The notes below the pieces were generated by a model, which did not search any database, had not been told where the DNA came from, and worked only from the letters and a program-made list of their open reading frames with translations. DNA of 64,000 nucleotides from an uncultured Bacteroidales bacterium (GTDB lineage: Bacteria > Bacteroidota > Bacteroidia > Bacteroidales > Bacteroidaceae): the NCBI GenBank assembly GCA_902763885.1, contig CACWTU010000005.1, positions 1 through 64,000 of the forward strand, given 5' to 3'. Positions 35,422-44,252 of the stretch are shown here, one piece after another (within the stretch, counting starts at the first letter, position 1; each line of letters opens with the position of its first letter). A program made the position numbers and the translations under genes.

Positions 35422-36411
35422 TTATTTGTGCCCTAGAGCATATTTCCTGATGTATTTGCTATTAGAAAGAAACTTAATGAATACCAGGCATAAACCGGTT
35501 ATTGCTATGGTATAGAGTATTGATACAATGTGAACGGTCACCATGTTAAGCCCAGCGAACCACTCTGGCAAGGGACGGAAATGAGGCAGGAAGAAATAAT
35601 GCATTAAGTAGATGGCCAATGAGTTCTGTCCTATGTGGTTAATAATAGAGTTAACTTTTGATTCCTGCTGAAAATAGTCAGTATGGCATGCAAAGAATGA
35701 TATAACAGCAAAAGTTCCCAAATAGCGTAATACCACATCTCGCATTAAGTGATGTAATGCTACAGGTTTTATTTCATAACTTGTGAGAAACAACACAATG
35801 AAGAATAAAAGTAACACAGCAGCTTTTACAATTTCGTTATTTATCAACAACTCATATTGGGGCTTAAATTTCATAGCCAATGTTCCCAACACAAAGAACT
35901 GGAAATATTTGGTAAGTCGTCGAAGATCAAAAATCGCAGGCCCAAAGTCCTTGTCAACAGCAAGAATTCCGATACCCGCCATCGAAAGGATTACCAGTAC
36001 GCCAATCCTCCACTTCTCGTTCTTGATGGCCAGTGTAATCAGATAGTAAACAAGAAAACATTCAAACAGAACCACTGTGAACCAATAATCACTCATACCG
36101 TCAGTCAAGAAATGGAGTGGGGCATAGTGTTTCATTAGGTCCATACATAGTCGGAACACGACTGCAGGAATAACAAGGTACAAGAATTTCTTGAGTATGT
36201 TGCTAAAGACCTCCTTGACACTCATACTTACACGGTAAGCCAGGAAACCACTTACAAAGAAAAAGATAGGTAAGGTAAATGAATAAATCATAAGTGCTGA
36301 TAGTGAATCGTAAGGCTTAAAGCCATTGCCACTTCTCACGTGCCAATCTATTACCATCAAAATACCCAGACATTTGAGAGCATCAAGATAGGCAATTCTT
36401 TTCTTTTCCAT
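35422..36411 (-). CDS. Membrane acyltransferase (fucose-4-O-acetylase-like), copy 1
   Basis: A 329-residue paralogue of the following gene, with identical MEKKRIAYLDALKCL start and about ten membrane segments. IDWHVRSGNGFKPYD carries the conserved His and LPIFFFVSGFLAYRVSMS the second motif. Divergence is spread evenly rather than clustered, indicating two retained functional copies, perhaps with different acceptor positions. It begins 12 bases after the Stealth gene. Confidence 0.86.
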   Translation of the reverse strand: MEKKRIAYLDALKCLGILMVIDWHVRSGNGFKPYDSLSALMIYSFTLPIFFFVSGFLAYRVSMSVKEVFSNILKKFLYLVIPAVVFRLCMDLMKHYAPLHFLTDGMSDYWFTVVLFECFLVYYLITLAIKNEKWRIGVLVILSMAGIGILAVDKDFGPAIFDLRRLTKYFQFFVLGTLAMKFKPQYELLINNEIVKAAVLLLFFIVLFLTSYEIKPVALHHLMRDVVLRYLGTFAVISFFACHTDYFQQESKVNSIINHIGQNSLAIYLMHYFFLPHFRPLPEWFAGLNMVTVHIVSILYTIAITGLCLVFIKFLSNSKYIRKYALGHK

Positions 36412-36423
36412 TATTCGTCCTAA

Positions 36424-37428
36424 TTATAGTTCAAAAGATGATTTCTCCGGCAATATGGCGTCAAACGCTGCGTTTATCTGAGCTACCATTCCGTCGAAGT
36501 CTGCCACCTCCTCCGTGTCGGCCATCACCAGAATATCACGTTTCTGTATCCTGATGGCTGTGGTCAGATTGTCCATGTCACGGTCTGTCAGGTTATATCT
36601 GCAAGAACCTTTGACGATGTTGACAGGATGGAACTTTCCCGATGCCAGCTGCCAGAAACGGAACATATATTGGTTTACATCGGTAATGTCGCGGAAACGG
36701 TGGCTTGATACCTCACGGAGCAAGGGTTCCTCAACCTCCCACACCTCACGGAAGGTGCTCTTCAGGAAGGCCTGCGGCATGTGGTGGTTCCTGAATCCAG
36801 GGAATACAGAGAAGGGTAGTAAAGCCATTGTGCGCAGTAGTCCGGAACCGTAAATGGGGGTTAGCCATTTCATAGGGTTGGCTTTCAGTACGGCGCTTTT
36901 CCTGAAATGGCTGTTCACCACGTTCACGTCGTTCATCAGCATGTGTCCGCGAGGGCCGCCCATGGGCAATGTATCGAGCACGGCCATATCGCAGGGCAGA
37001 CCGTTACGGAAGAAACGTTCCGGCTTGACTGGCCTGAGGAGAAAGTAGTCATCATTGAAATAAATGAACTGCTCAGCCAGCCCCTCAATGCGGTGAAGGT
37101 TCAATTCTATCGGCCTGACGCTGAACGTGGGCAGAAACTCCTTGGGGATAAAGTCTTCATGACGGACAAAGTTCAGTTTCGGGGCGTTAATGTTCAGCCA
37201 CTTGGGCTTTTGTCCCGTAGTGATGAGATGCACCTTGCGCACCCACGGTGCAAACTTCTCAATGCCCCGGAACAGATATTGCATGTTGTTCCAGTCACGG
37301 TAGCGTATCTCCGTGTTGTTGTCACGCCCCATCTCCAAGGCAGCATATTTCCTGAATTCCTGCTGCCAATCCGGGTCACTGCCATCTACCCATGGAATAA
37401 CTATGTCTATGTCGTGATCTTTGTCCAT
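36424..37428 (-). CDS. Stealth-family sugar-phosphate transferase
   Basis: A 334-residue Stealth protein, the family of hexose-1-phosphate transferases that build phosphodiester-linked capsules. Conserved region 1 is IDIVIPWVDGSDP at the N-terminus; region 2 includes RYRDWNNMQYLFRGIEKFAPW, HLITTGQKPKWL and FIYFNDDYFLLRP; regions 3 and 4 follow around HMPQAFLK and HRFRDITDVNQYMF. All are present, so the enzyme looks intact. With TagD/TagF-like genes two to four genes upstream it suggests more than one kind of phosphodiester in the product. Confidence 0.9.
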   Translation of the reverse strand: MDKDHDIDIVIPWVDGSDPDWQQEFRKYAALEMGRDNNTEIRYRDWNNMQYLFRGIEKFAPWVRKVHLITTGQKPKWLNINAPKLNFVRHEDFIPKEFLPTFSVRPIELNLHRIEGLAEQFIYFNDDYFLLRPVKPERFFRNGLPCDMAVLDTLPMGGPRGHMLMNDVNVVNSHFRKSAVLKANPMKWLTPIYGSGLLRTMALLPFSVFPGFRNHHMPQAFLKSTFREVWEVEEPLLREVSSHRFRDITDVNQYMFRFWQLASGKFHPVNIVKGSCRYNLTDRDMDNLTTAIRIQKRDILVMADTEEVADFDGMVAQINAAFDAILPEKSSFEL

Positions 37429-37440
37429 TTGGATATACCG

Positions 37441-38355
37441 TTATTTATAAATAATCCTGTTTCTTTTCTTAGACAGCTTGCCAACCTTACGTGAAAGAAT
37501 AGGCTTCTCGCCCTTGCGCGTCTCAATGACACAATCTTTCACTATCGCCTGCTCGCAACCGGCAAATTGGATGGTATGTCTTGACTTGGCCATTACGTTG
37601 CAATTGAGTATCTCGACCTTGCCGATTCTTGCATTGCCGTATTCCTCTTTTCCGATGATAGCCCTGAAACCTCCCTCACACTCATTTACGGTGACATTCT
37701 CAATCAGAACATTATCCACAGTACATTGTTTGTTAGGTTCTATATCAATGGCATACTGTGGATTGGTACCGCTGATGTTTTCAATTGTACAATTACTGAT
37801 GGTAACACCGTCGGCCTTAGTAATGGAGATGCCTTGTCTTCGACTACCGTGCAGCAGACAGTAGGATATCTTTATGTCTTTGCAATTACCGCCAATGTAA
37901 ATACAATCCCCCCAACAGTCAGCTACCGTTATATCACTCACTGTCACATTCTCGGCACCATTAAGCCTGATTCCCATACCCCATTCACCGTTATTGCCGT
38001 AATGCGTAAATTTATCTCCAATAATACTACCTTTACCGTTGATTTTAACATTACTCCCCACCACAAGTATCATGTCATAGCTTTTATAATTATTGGGATC
38101 TAGGCAGAGATTACCGTCAATGACTACTTCCATATTGTCACCTACTATAAGACATGCACCTCCTTCTTCATTAACTTGCAATGGATAGTCTCCTTCAGAA
38201 ACTACAATCTTACCATTTTTGATTTCACGTCCATTGAATACTGAAACATCACCATTCGGGATTATATATGTAGCTCCCTGAAGGTCAATGACACCATCGT
38301 TTCCTGAAAGACTCAGGAACAAACTGCTAATTGCAAGTGGAATAATCGTATTCAT
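37441..38355 (-). CDS. Right-handed beta-helix protein, secreted or periplasmic
   Basis: A 304-residue protein with a short N-terminal hydrophobic segment (MNTIIPLAISSLFLSLS) and many repeating beta-helix coils (VIDGNLCLD, VKINGKGSIIG, VTVSDITVADC, IKISYCLLHGS, VTISNCTIENI, VLIENVTVNEC), the parallel beta-helix fold of pectate lyases and polysaccharide epimerases or lyases. The conserved catalytic residues of a named family are not clear to me. Inside a capsule operon it may trim, modify or bind the growing polymer. Confidence 0.78.
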   Translation of the reverse strand: MNTIIPLAISSLFLSLSGNDGVIDLQGATYIIPNGDVSVFNGREIKNGKIVVSEGDYPLQVNEEGGACLIVGDNMEVVIDGNLCLDPNNYKSYDMILVVGSNVKINGKGSIIGDKFTHYGNNGEWGMGIRLNGAENVTVSDITVADCWGDCIYIGGNCKDIKISYCLLHGSRRQGISITKADGVTISNCTIENISGTNPQYAIDIEPNKQCTVDNVLIENVTVNECEGGFRAIIGKEEYGNARIGKVEILNCNVMAKSRHTIQFAGCEQAIVKDCVIETRKGEKPILSRKVGKLSKKRNRIIYK

Positions 38356-38362
38356 GTTATGA

Positions 38363-39472
38363 CTACAGGGCGTTAATAAATCGTGAACTGTTTGACAATA
38401 ATGATATCATAATCATAATAAGGAATTGATTCCTTTTCAAATATCCGTTGTAATAGCAATAGCCGATCAGGATTATCAGTGGAATCATAGATATATACAT
38501 TATTCGATAAGAATATAAACTTCTTAGTCCGAATACAATCATAAAAGCCACGGAAATCATCAAGATTCCATACGTAATCCGATACATACCGATTACAGAG
38601 TGGGGTGCCTTCTTTTTCCAGAATAGTATAGTAACCGTAAAAAAAGGAAAATAGTAGTTGAGATATTTAATTAAAGTACTTAAACGGAATGCCCCCTGCT
38701 CCATTTCGTTGAAATTTTCCAATTTTGAAGAGATATCGTCATTGTCCAATAAAGCATTAAAAATTTCAAGATTAGAACTGAAATAGGAAATGCATATAAC
38801 CATAAATAAAAGTAAGAAGATTGATAATAATGACATTTCTTTCCTTTCTAATGGAAAATAAAGACAAGGAAGAATGGCAATGCCAATAAGTAATTCGTGA
38901 TGAAAAAAAACAGAAGATATCGCTATGCCTATTCCCAGAATCTTCATGATCCATCTTGTTTGATTCAAATACAAGGCAATTCCAAGAAAATAAACAGCCA
39001 TTGCCAATGATGCACGGGCATAGCAAAAAGTGTTAGAGTAAAAAACGAAAAGAAATAGTATAACCATACTGGGCATCAATAACCTTTCATATATCCGGAA
39101 GGTAATAAATGTAATTAAAATACCTCCTCCCCAAACTATAAGGCGGAATACTTCAAAAGGATAGTCAAAAGGCAAACTTCGACATATCAAAATCAGATAG
39201 ATATAGAACTTCTCCTTTCCCCAGATGCTGAAATCAAGTATGTTTATCCAGTCGCGATATTGGAAATAATCGTCATTTATACAATAAAAAACAGCATATA
39301 AAATAAAGAAGAAAATAAATAATCCTGTTACTTCCGTAACCCATTTGTTTCGATGCCAAGGTAACAATGTTTTTTTGAAAGTATAGACGAATACAAGCAT
39401 GTAGAGCAGCCAAAACATTGCCTGCACCCACATGGGTATCGAACTTCCATCAAAATTGTAAACCTGCTTCAT
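38363..39472 (-). CDS. EpsG/Wzy-like polysaccharide polymerase
   Basis: A 369-residue inner-membrane protein with about ten hydrophobic segments, low G+C compared with neighbours. NDDYFQYRDWINILDFS in the first outer loop and YARASLAMAVYFLGIALYL match the EpsG pattern of polymerases. It would link lipid-carried repeat units after the flippase turns them outward. Lies between the TagF-like gene (six bases) and the beta-helix gene (seven bases). Confidence 0.8.
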   Translation of the reverse strand: MKQVYNFDGSSIPMWVQAMFWLLYMLVFVYTFKKTLLPWHRNKWVTEVTGLFIFFFILYAVFYCINDDYFQYRDWINILDFSIWGKEKFYIYLILICRSLPFDYPFEVFRLIVWGGGILITFITFRIYERLLMPSMVILFLFVFYSNTFCYARASLAMAVYFLGIALYLNQTRWIMKILGIGIAISSVFFHHELLIGIAILPCLYFPLERKEMSLLSIFLLLFMVICISYFSSNLEIFNALLDNDDISSKLENFNEMEQGAFRLSTLIKYLNYYFPFFTVTILFWKKKAPHSVIGMYRITYGILMISVAFMIVFGLRSLYSYRIMYISMIPLIILIGYCYYNGYLKRNQFLIMIMISLLSNSSRFINAL

Positions 39473-39478
39473 AATAGG

Positions 39479-40627
39479 CTATCGTGTGTCTATCTCTTTA
39501 AGAATTCTTCTTGCAACAGTCTCCGACGAATTCCCTGATTCTTTTGTTCCGTAAAACAGGTCTATTTTATTTGCAATCTTTTTATGGTCATAGGTGTCCA
39601 GATTTGAAAGGATTGAGTTTAATTCTATCTGATTGTTAGCAACCAAATAACCTGCCTCCGCAGGATTGATCCAAAGCGACCTTTCTTTTGATAAATATTC
39701 TTCCTTGTCAAAATGCACTAAAATCACAGGCTTCTTTGTTAATAAGAAATCACCGGCGCAACTGGAGTAGTCTGTGATCAGTATATCGGTAATTAAAAGA
39801 AGATCTGCCATATCAGGATAAGCAGATACGTCCAGGTATGCAGGAGTACAGACATCCATATTGATTCCTTTTGAAAGTGAATGTGAGCGTACCAGACATA
39901 TCCATTTTCCGCCTTTTGCATCCAGGCTTTTTATAGTCTGGTCGATGTCTATGGCACATTGTTGGCTACGTTTCTCATCTCTGAATGTGGGAGCATATAG
40001 GATTATCTTCACATTATCTTTAATTCCCAAAGACATTCTAATCTTAGTTTCTTCGTCATTATATAGCTCATGGTTTACCAGTTTATCATTCCGAGGCATG
40101 CCATCCACCAATATTTCACCTTCATATCTCAGTCCTTGACGTGCTTTCCTTACACCATAGTCGGAGGCTGCTATAAACAGGTCACATTCCGACATGACGT
40201 GTCCATCAATATCGTTCTTGCTGCCATCTCCTGTAAGATAACCGATAGTCTTTATTCCTCTGTCACCATGCCAAGTCTGGATATAAAAGTTATCATGACC
40301 TTTGTAAACACCTAGATGTTTCCGATAAGTATAATTCAGCACCCATACCTTTGCCCGTGCTTGTGCTCTCAATGCTAAACGGGGTTCAGGTGGTACGGTA
40401 ACTACATATTCAGGAACATATTGTTGAAATTGAGGCTTAATAAGCCACACTATCCTGACATCTGGAGCAATCTTATGCAGGCATTCGCTGATGGCGCGGG
40501 GATTGTCTGAATACTGACCACGGAACGAGGCAAAAAAGACTGTTTTTTCCTTACGTGGCCGTGTCAGATAACACAGATACATATAGGTTTTCCGTACCCA
40601 TTTCCTGATGTTAACAGAAATCTCCAT
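39479..40627 (-). CDS. CDP-glycerol glycerophosphotransferase (TagF-like)
   Basis: A 382-residue enzyme of the family that adds glycerol-phosphate (or ribitol-phosphate) from the CDP-activated form. FFASFRGQYSDNPRAI, the acceptor motif YIQTWHGDRGIKTIGYL and the C-terminal TDILITDYSSCAGDFLL are diagnostic. It lies three bases after the TagD-like gene that would make its donor. The family is best known from Gram-positive teichoic acid; here it probably decorates a capsule or O-antigen-like chain. Confidence 0.9.
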   Translation of the reverse strand: MEISVNIRKWVRKTYMYLCYLTRPRKEKTVFFASFRGQYSDNPRAISECLHKIAPDVRIVWLIKPQFQQYVPEYVVTVPPEPRLALRAQARAKVWVLNYTYRKHLGVYKGHDNFYIQTWHGDRGIKTIGYLTGDGSKNDIDGHVMSECDLFIAASDYGVRKARQGLRYEGEILVDGMPRNDKLVNHELYNDEETKIRMSLGIKDNVKIILYAPTFRDEKRSQQCAIDIDQTIKSLDAKGGKWICLVRSHSLSKGINMDVCTPAYLDVSAYPDMADLLLITDILITDYSSCAGDFLLTKKPVILVHFDKEEYLSKERSLWINPAEAGYLVANNQIELNSILSNLDTYDHKKIANKIDLFYGTKESGNSSETVARRILKEIDTR

Positions 40628-40630
40628 TCT

Positions 40631-41059
40631 TTAGTCAATTATTTTTTTGTCTTCCTTTTCCCGAAGAAGTGAAGAACTGACGCCTTCCGTGTGTTGCAGA
40701 TATACCACCTTGGCCCCTAATGGCTGCAGGTCGAGTTCGGTCTGCCTCCACCGCTCATTGCCTTTCCAGTCACTGCCGATGAATACGGCATCAAAGTGCA
40801 GCCGCTGCCAGGCATCAGTCTTACTCAGCGTGTTGCAAAGCACCACCTTGTCAACACACCGCAGTTCGCTGATAATGGCAGCACGGTCATGCTCATTAAC
40901 CACGGGCAGCTTATGCTTGTATTCGCTCACTAACTGGTCGGTATTCACGCCGACAATCAGGCAGTCGCACAGTTCGCTTGCCTGATGGAGCAGATTCAAG
41001 TGGCCTATGTGGAACATATCGAACGTTCCCTGTGTGTATCCTGTCTTATATTTTTTCAT
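40631..41059 (-). CDS. tagD: Glycerol-3-phosphate cytidylyltransferase (TagD-like)
   Basis: A 142-residue nucleotidyltransferase making CDP-glycerol from CTP and glycerol-3-phosphate. YTQGTFDMFHIGHLNLL contains the HxGH nucleotide-binding motif and TEGVSSSLLRE is the counterpart of the RTEGISTT motif. Length is typical for GCT. Its start overlaps the serine-acetyltransferase-like gene by 14 bases and its product is the donor for the TagF-like enzyme encoded next. Confidence 0.9.
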   Translation of the reverse strand: MKKYKTGYTQGTFDMFHIGHLNLLHQASELCDCLIVGVNTDQLVSEYKHKLPVVNEHDRAAIISELRCVDKVVLCNTLSKTDAWQRLHFDAVFIGSDWKGNERWRQTELDLQPLGAKVVYLQHTEGVSSSLLREKEDKKIID

Positions 41060-41603
41060 TGGCCTGTTTATATTTGTCGGGAATCTCTTCTGGTCGCTTT
41101 GGACGTATCTGGTTCAAACCTTTTACCACACTATGTGAGGGTACGTCCTTGGTAACGATGGCACAGGCTCCAATGATGACGTCATCTCCTATCGTTACGG
41201 GGCCTATGACTGTAGCCTTTGAACATAACATGCAATCATTTCCTATTTTCGGATGACGACGGATGTGGTTTTTTATCAGTTCTCTGTCATTTTTGACAGC
41301 TGCCATGGCAACGAAAAAAGGATAGACCCTACAATTATCACCTATTTCCGCCGTAGGTCCAATCCTGATGCCCATTGGATGGCGTATCTGAAAGTTCTCA
41401 CCAATCTTAGCGCGTCGAGAAATCTTCAGCTGATATTTCTCCTGCAATTTGTTTTCCAGCCTCAATGCTCGTTTACGGTTGATGTAACCGCCCTTTTCAT
41501 ACAGGCGGCGCATCTTCCAGAACTTACGCTCTACTTTACGATCATAGTTGCTGATGCATAAGATATCAGTCAACCATATCTTTATGTCTTTAAGGATACT
41601 CAT
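41046..41603 (-). CDS. Serine-acetyltransferase-like hexapeptide acyltransferase
   Basis: A 185-residue left-handed beta-helix protein. IRHPMGIRIGPTAEIGDNCRVYPF, HPKIGNDCMLCSKATVIGPVTIGDDVIIGACAIVTKDVP and a lysine-rich tail fit the CysE-related sugar acyltransferases found in capsule operons; the helical N-terminal domain of true CysE is shortened. Probably acetylates a sugar rather than making O-acetylserine. Overlaps the flippase by four bases and tagD by 14. Confidence 0.83.
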   Translation of the reverse strand: MSILKDIKIWLTDILCISNYDRKVERKFWKMRRLYEKGGYINRKRALRLENKLQEKYQLKISRRAKIGENFQIRHPMGIRIGPTAEIGDNCRVYPFFVAMAAVKNDRELIKNHIRRHPKIGNDCMLCSKATVIGPVTIGDDVIIGACAIVTKDVPSHSVVKGLNQIRPKRPEEIPDKYKQANEKI

Positions 41604-43072
41604 TTATTTTTCTTTTTCCGTTTGATTTTCTTAACAAAGGGTTTTGCTGCTACACAAAAATACTGATAGGCATCAGGATGCATCAGTACGGACCATGCGC
41701 CGTATATTACCAAAAATATTATAAGTTTCAACATCCCGTCTGTATAAAGCGGGAGATTACATAATTTGCCTGTAAGGTAGGATAGGGTTGCGGCTGCCAG
41801 AGAAGCCATCATAACCGGCATGATATCAAGAAGCTGTTTTTGCCATCTATAGCCTATATGTTTTGATACAAGCCAGATATTGATAAAATAGGAGAACCAC
41901 GTATTTAGCACCATGCCTACCAGCAGACCGGGCATGCCATAAAATAACAGTCCGGCAATTACAAATGCGATACCCACGGCACGCTTCACGAACGTCCACA
42001 CAAACATTGTCCTGCTCTTTCCGATTGCAGCCACTGACTGATAGTTCACTGACTGCAGGCTATAGGCAAGTCCGGCTATACATAATACCTGAAAATATGG
42101 TACGCTGTCTGCCCATCTGTCTGTGTAGAGCAATGTAAACAAAGGCTTGGCACATAGTAACAGTATGAACATTAAAGGGAAAGTTACGTATGACACAGTC
42201 ATGGTAATCTTTTTGATCATGTCGCCTAAAGCAACTTTATCATCCTGAACTTCGGCATAAAGGGGATAGGTCACCTGCGTCATCACTTTTGATATGCTGG
42301 TGGATGCAAGACGTTCAGTGGAGTTTGCCTTGGAATAGTAGCCCATGGTGGAGGCGTTGTAGAACCTGCCTATCAACAATCCCTGTATCTGCTGGCCAAA
42401 CTGATTCAGCAGGTGAGTAAGGAACATGTAGAAGCCAAACCCGAAAAGTTCACGGAACGATTGCCATGAGAAAACCCATTTTGGACGCCAGCGCACGTAG
42501 AACCAGAAAACAATGGCTGGAATTGCTGCAGTCAGAATATTCTGTGCCACCAGAGACCAGACGCCAAACCCTTTATATGCCATAACCACGGTGACAGACA
42601 GTGCTGTGATCGAAGTGATAATGGTCACCAGGGAGAGAGTCCTGAAGTCCAGCTTCTTCTGTAGTTGATTACGCTGTACTATGTTGAATGCATAGATGAA
42701 CAGGACTATTCCTTGCACTCTCAGAATATCACTCAACTGGGGAATGTCATAGAACCTTGCTATGGCGGGAGCTGTGAGATAAAGCACAGCATACAGCACA
42801 ACCGATAACCCCATGTTCCAGAAAAAGATTGTGGAATAGTCTGTCTGGGTGGGGGCTTTCTTCTGAATCAGCGCTGAACCAAAGCCACCGTCTATGAATG
42901 ATTCGGCCAGAAGCATGAAAATCATCAACATTCCTATGCATCCATAGTCGTATGGGGTAAGCAGACGTGCAAGAATGATACCCGAAACGAATTGTATCAG
43001 CATCGTCGAGTATCGCTGCAGGGCTGTCCACACCACACCTTTAACGGCTTTCTGTCTTAATCCTTGTTTCAT
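41600..43072 (-). CDS. Lipid-linked oligosaccharide flippase (Wzx/WzxC-like)
   Basis: A 490-residue MOP-superfamily membrane protein with about 14 TM segments that would flip undecaprenyl-linked repeat units. GVVWTALQRYSTMLIQFVSG, LLTPYDYGCIGMLMIF and SFIDGGFGSALIQKK match the WzxC/colanic-type group. Start MKQGLRQKAVKG at 43072 is preferred to the ATG six codons upstream. First gene of the 14-gene operon; a TAATTTTG -7 candidate lies on the - strand at 43092-43099, so the leader would be very short if used. Confidence 0.9.
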   Translation of the reverse strand: MKQGLRQKAVKGVVWTALQRYSTMLIQFVSGIILARLLTPYDYGCIGMLMIFMLLAESFIDGGFGSALIQKKAPTQTDYSTIFFWNMGLSVVLYAVLYLTAPAIARFYDIPQLSDILRVQGIVLFIYAFNIVQRNQLQKKLDFRTLSLVTIITSITALSVTVVMAYKGFGVWSLVAQNILTAAIPAIVFWFYVRWRPKWVFSWQSFRELFGFGFYMFLTHLLNQFGQQIQGLLIGRFYNASTMGYYSKANSTERLASTSISKVMTQVTYPLYAEVQDDKVALGDMIKKITMTVSYVTFPLMFILLLCAKPLFTLLYTDRWADSVPYFQVLCIAGLAYSLQSVNYQSVAAIGKSRTMFVWTFVKRAVGIAFVIAGLLFYGMPGLLVGMVLNTWFSYFINIWLVSKHIGYRWQKQLLDIMPVMMASLAAATLSYLTGKLCNLPLYTDGMLKLIIFLVIYGAWSVLMHPDAYQYFCVAAKPFVKKIKRKKKNK

Positions 43073-43156
43073 GACTGTCTGTAAACACACACAAAATTAT
43101 ATTAATTTTGTAAAAAGCAGGCCGACTGGAAAAGAAAACAAGGTTAAAATGGCACG

Positions 43157-44158
43157 TCAGTATATTTGTGAAGGTGTGTTTGCTGTTTTGGATTCCGATT
43201 TCAGATAGAGGTCAAAGATGTTCTTGCCTGTCCAGCGGGTGGTAGGGATATCGGCTTCATTGAGTGTGGCGTCAAGTGTTGAGGGACGCTTGTCAAAAGC
43301 CATTTCCACAAATGAACAGAAGATATCAGTTGATCCGGGGAGCCAGCATGATACCTCATGTTGGTTACCTTCACAGCGTATTATCCAGTGATTGTAATTC
43401 TGTTTGTCCATGATCTTGTCTATCTTGCTGGCACCGCGCATCTTGGGCTGGAACGGCATTCCGAAAGATTTGTATGATACTATCTTGTCTTTGGTTCCGT
43501 GAAACATCAGCGTTGGTGCCGGCGGTGTCTTGTACTTGAGGTCTTTCTTACGGCTCAGCAGGCCGCCTGCATACGGTACTACTGCGGCTGGCATCCATCC
43601 CTCCGGCAGAGAGCTTGCGGCGGGTTGTGAGTTGGCTCTGGCGTGGTCAAGCTCCAGAACGGTAACCGCTCCAGCCGAGTTGCCGGTAAGTACAATGCGC
43701 TCGGGGTTAATGTCCAGCATATCGGCATTGCGGCATATCCATTCTATGGCATCGGAGCAGTCTTCTACAGCCATGTCTATGCATTTCCTGAACATGGCAG
43801 TATATTTGAACAGGTTGCTGTGTTCCGCTACGAGTTGCGAGTCACGTAACCCCAGGCGGTAATCTATGGATATGACTGTAAATCCGCGCTCCACAAGAGG
43901 TTCTGCCGACTGTTTTATATAAAGGTTGTCGCGGGTGCCCAAATAGAAACCTCCTCCGAACAGGATCACTACGCAAGCCTTGTCCTCACGCGGGTTAAGG
44001 GGTTTATAGACATCAAGGTACAGTACCGAGTCACGCATGGCATACATATATGTCTTACTCTCAGGCAGTTTGCTGTTTTGCGCTGATACCTTACATGGTG
44101 TGGCAAGGAATGAAAGTATTGCCAGAAAAAACGAGTATTTGATGATAGTCCTGAACAT
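43157..44158 (-). CDS. Alpha/beta hydrolase, secreted esterase-like
   Basis: A 333-residue protein with a signal peptide ending near KVSAQ. CVVILFGGGFYLG resembles the oxyanion HGGG loop, LTGNSAGAVTVLE holds the Ser nucleophile elbow (GxSxG-like GNSAG), TLMFHGTKDKIV gives the Asp region, and a His follows in the last third (CEGNQHEVSCW). It fits a carbohydrate- or lipid-esterase of the dienelactone/BD-FAE type. It is transcribed away from the S46 peptidase gene and 67 bases upstream of the capsule operon start, so might share its transcription. Confidence 0.82.
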   Translation of the reverse strand: MFRTIIKYSFFLAILSFLATPCKVSAQNSKLPESKTYMYAMRDSVLYLDVYKPLNPREDKACVVILFGGGFYLGTRDNLYIKQSAEPLVERGFTVISIDYRLGLRDSQLVAEHSNLFKYTAMFRKCIDMAVEDCSDAIEWICRNADMLDINPERIVLTGNSAGAVTVLELDHARANSQPAASSLPEGWMPAAVVPYAGGLLSRKKDLKYKTPPAPTLMFHGTKDKIVSYKSFGMPFQPKMRGASKIDKIMDKQNYNHWIIRCEGNQHEVSCWLPGSTDIFCSFVEMAFDKRPSTLDATLNEADIPTTRWTGKNIFDLYLKSESKTANTPSQIY

Positions 44159-44252
44159 ATTCGCAATAAATAGTAGTATTTATTACAAAGATAACATCAA
44201 AAACAGAATGTCTGAACGAAAATGTTATTTTTGCGATATAATATTCCAGGCA

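Noticed and set aside
44037..44252. 72-residue extension of the S46 peptidase
   Set aside because: It overlaps the divergent esterase gene and promoter region; the signal peptide starts at 44253.
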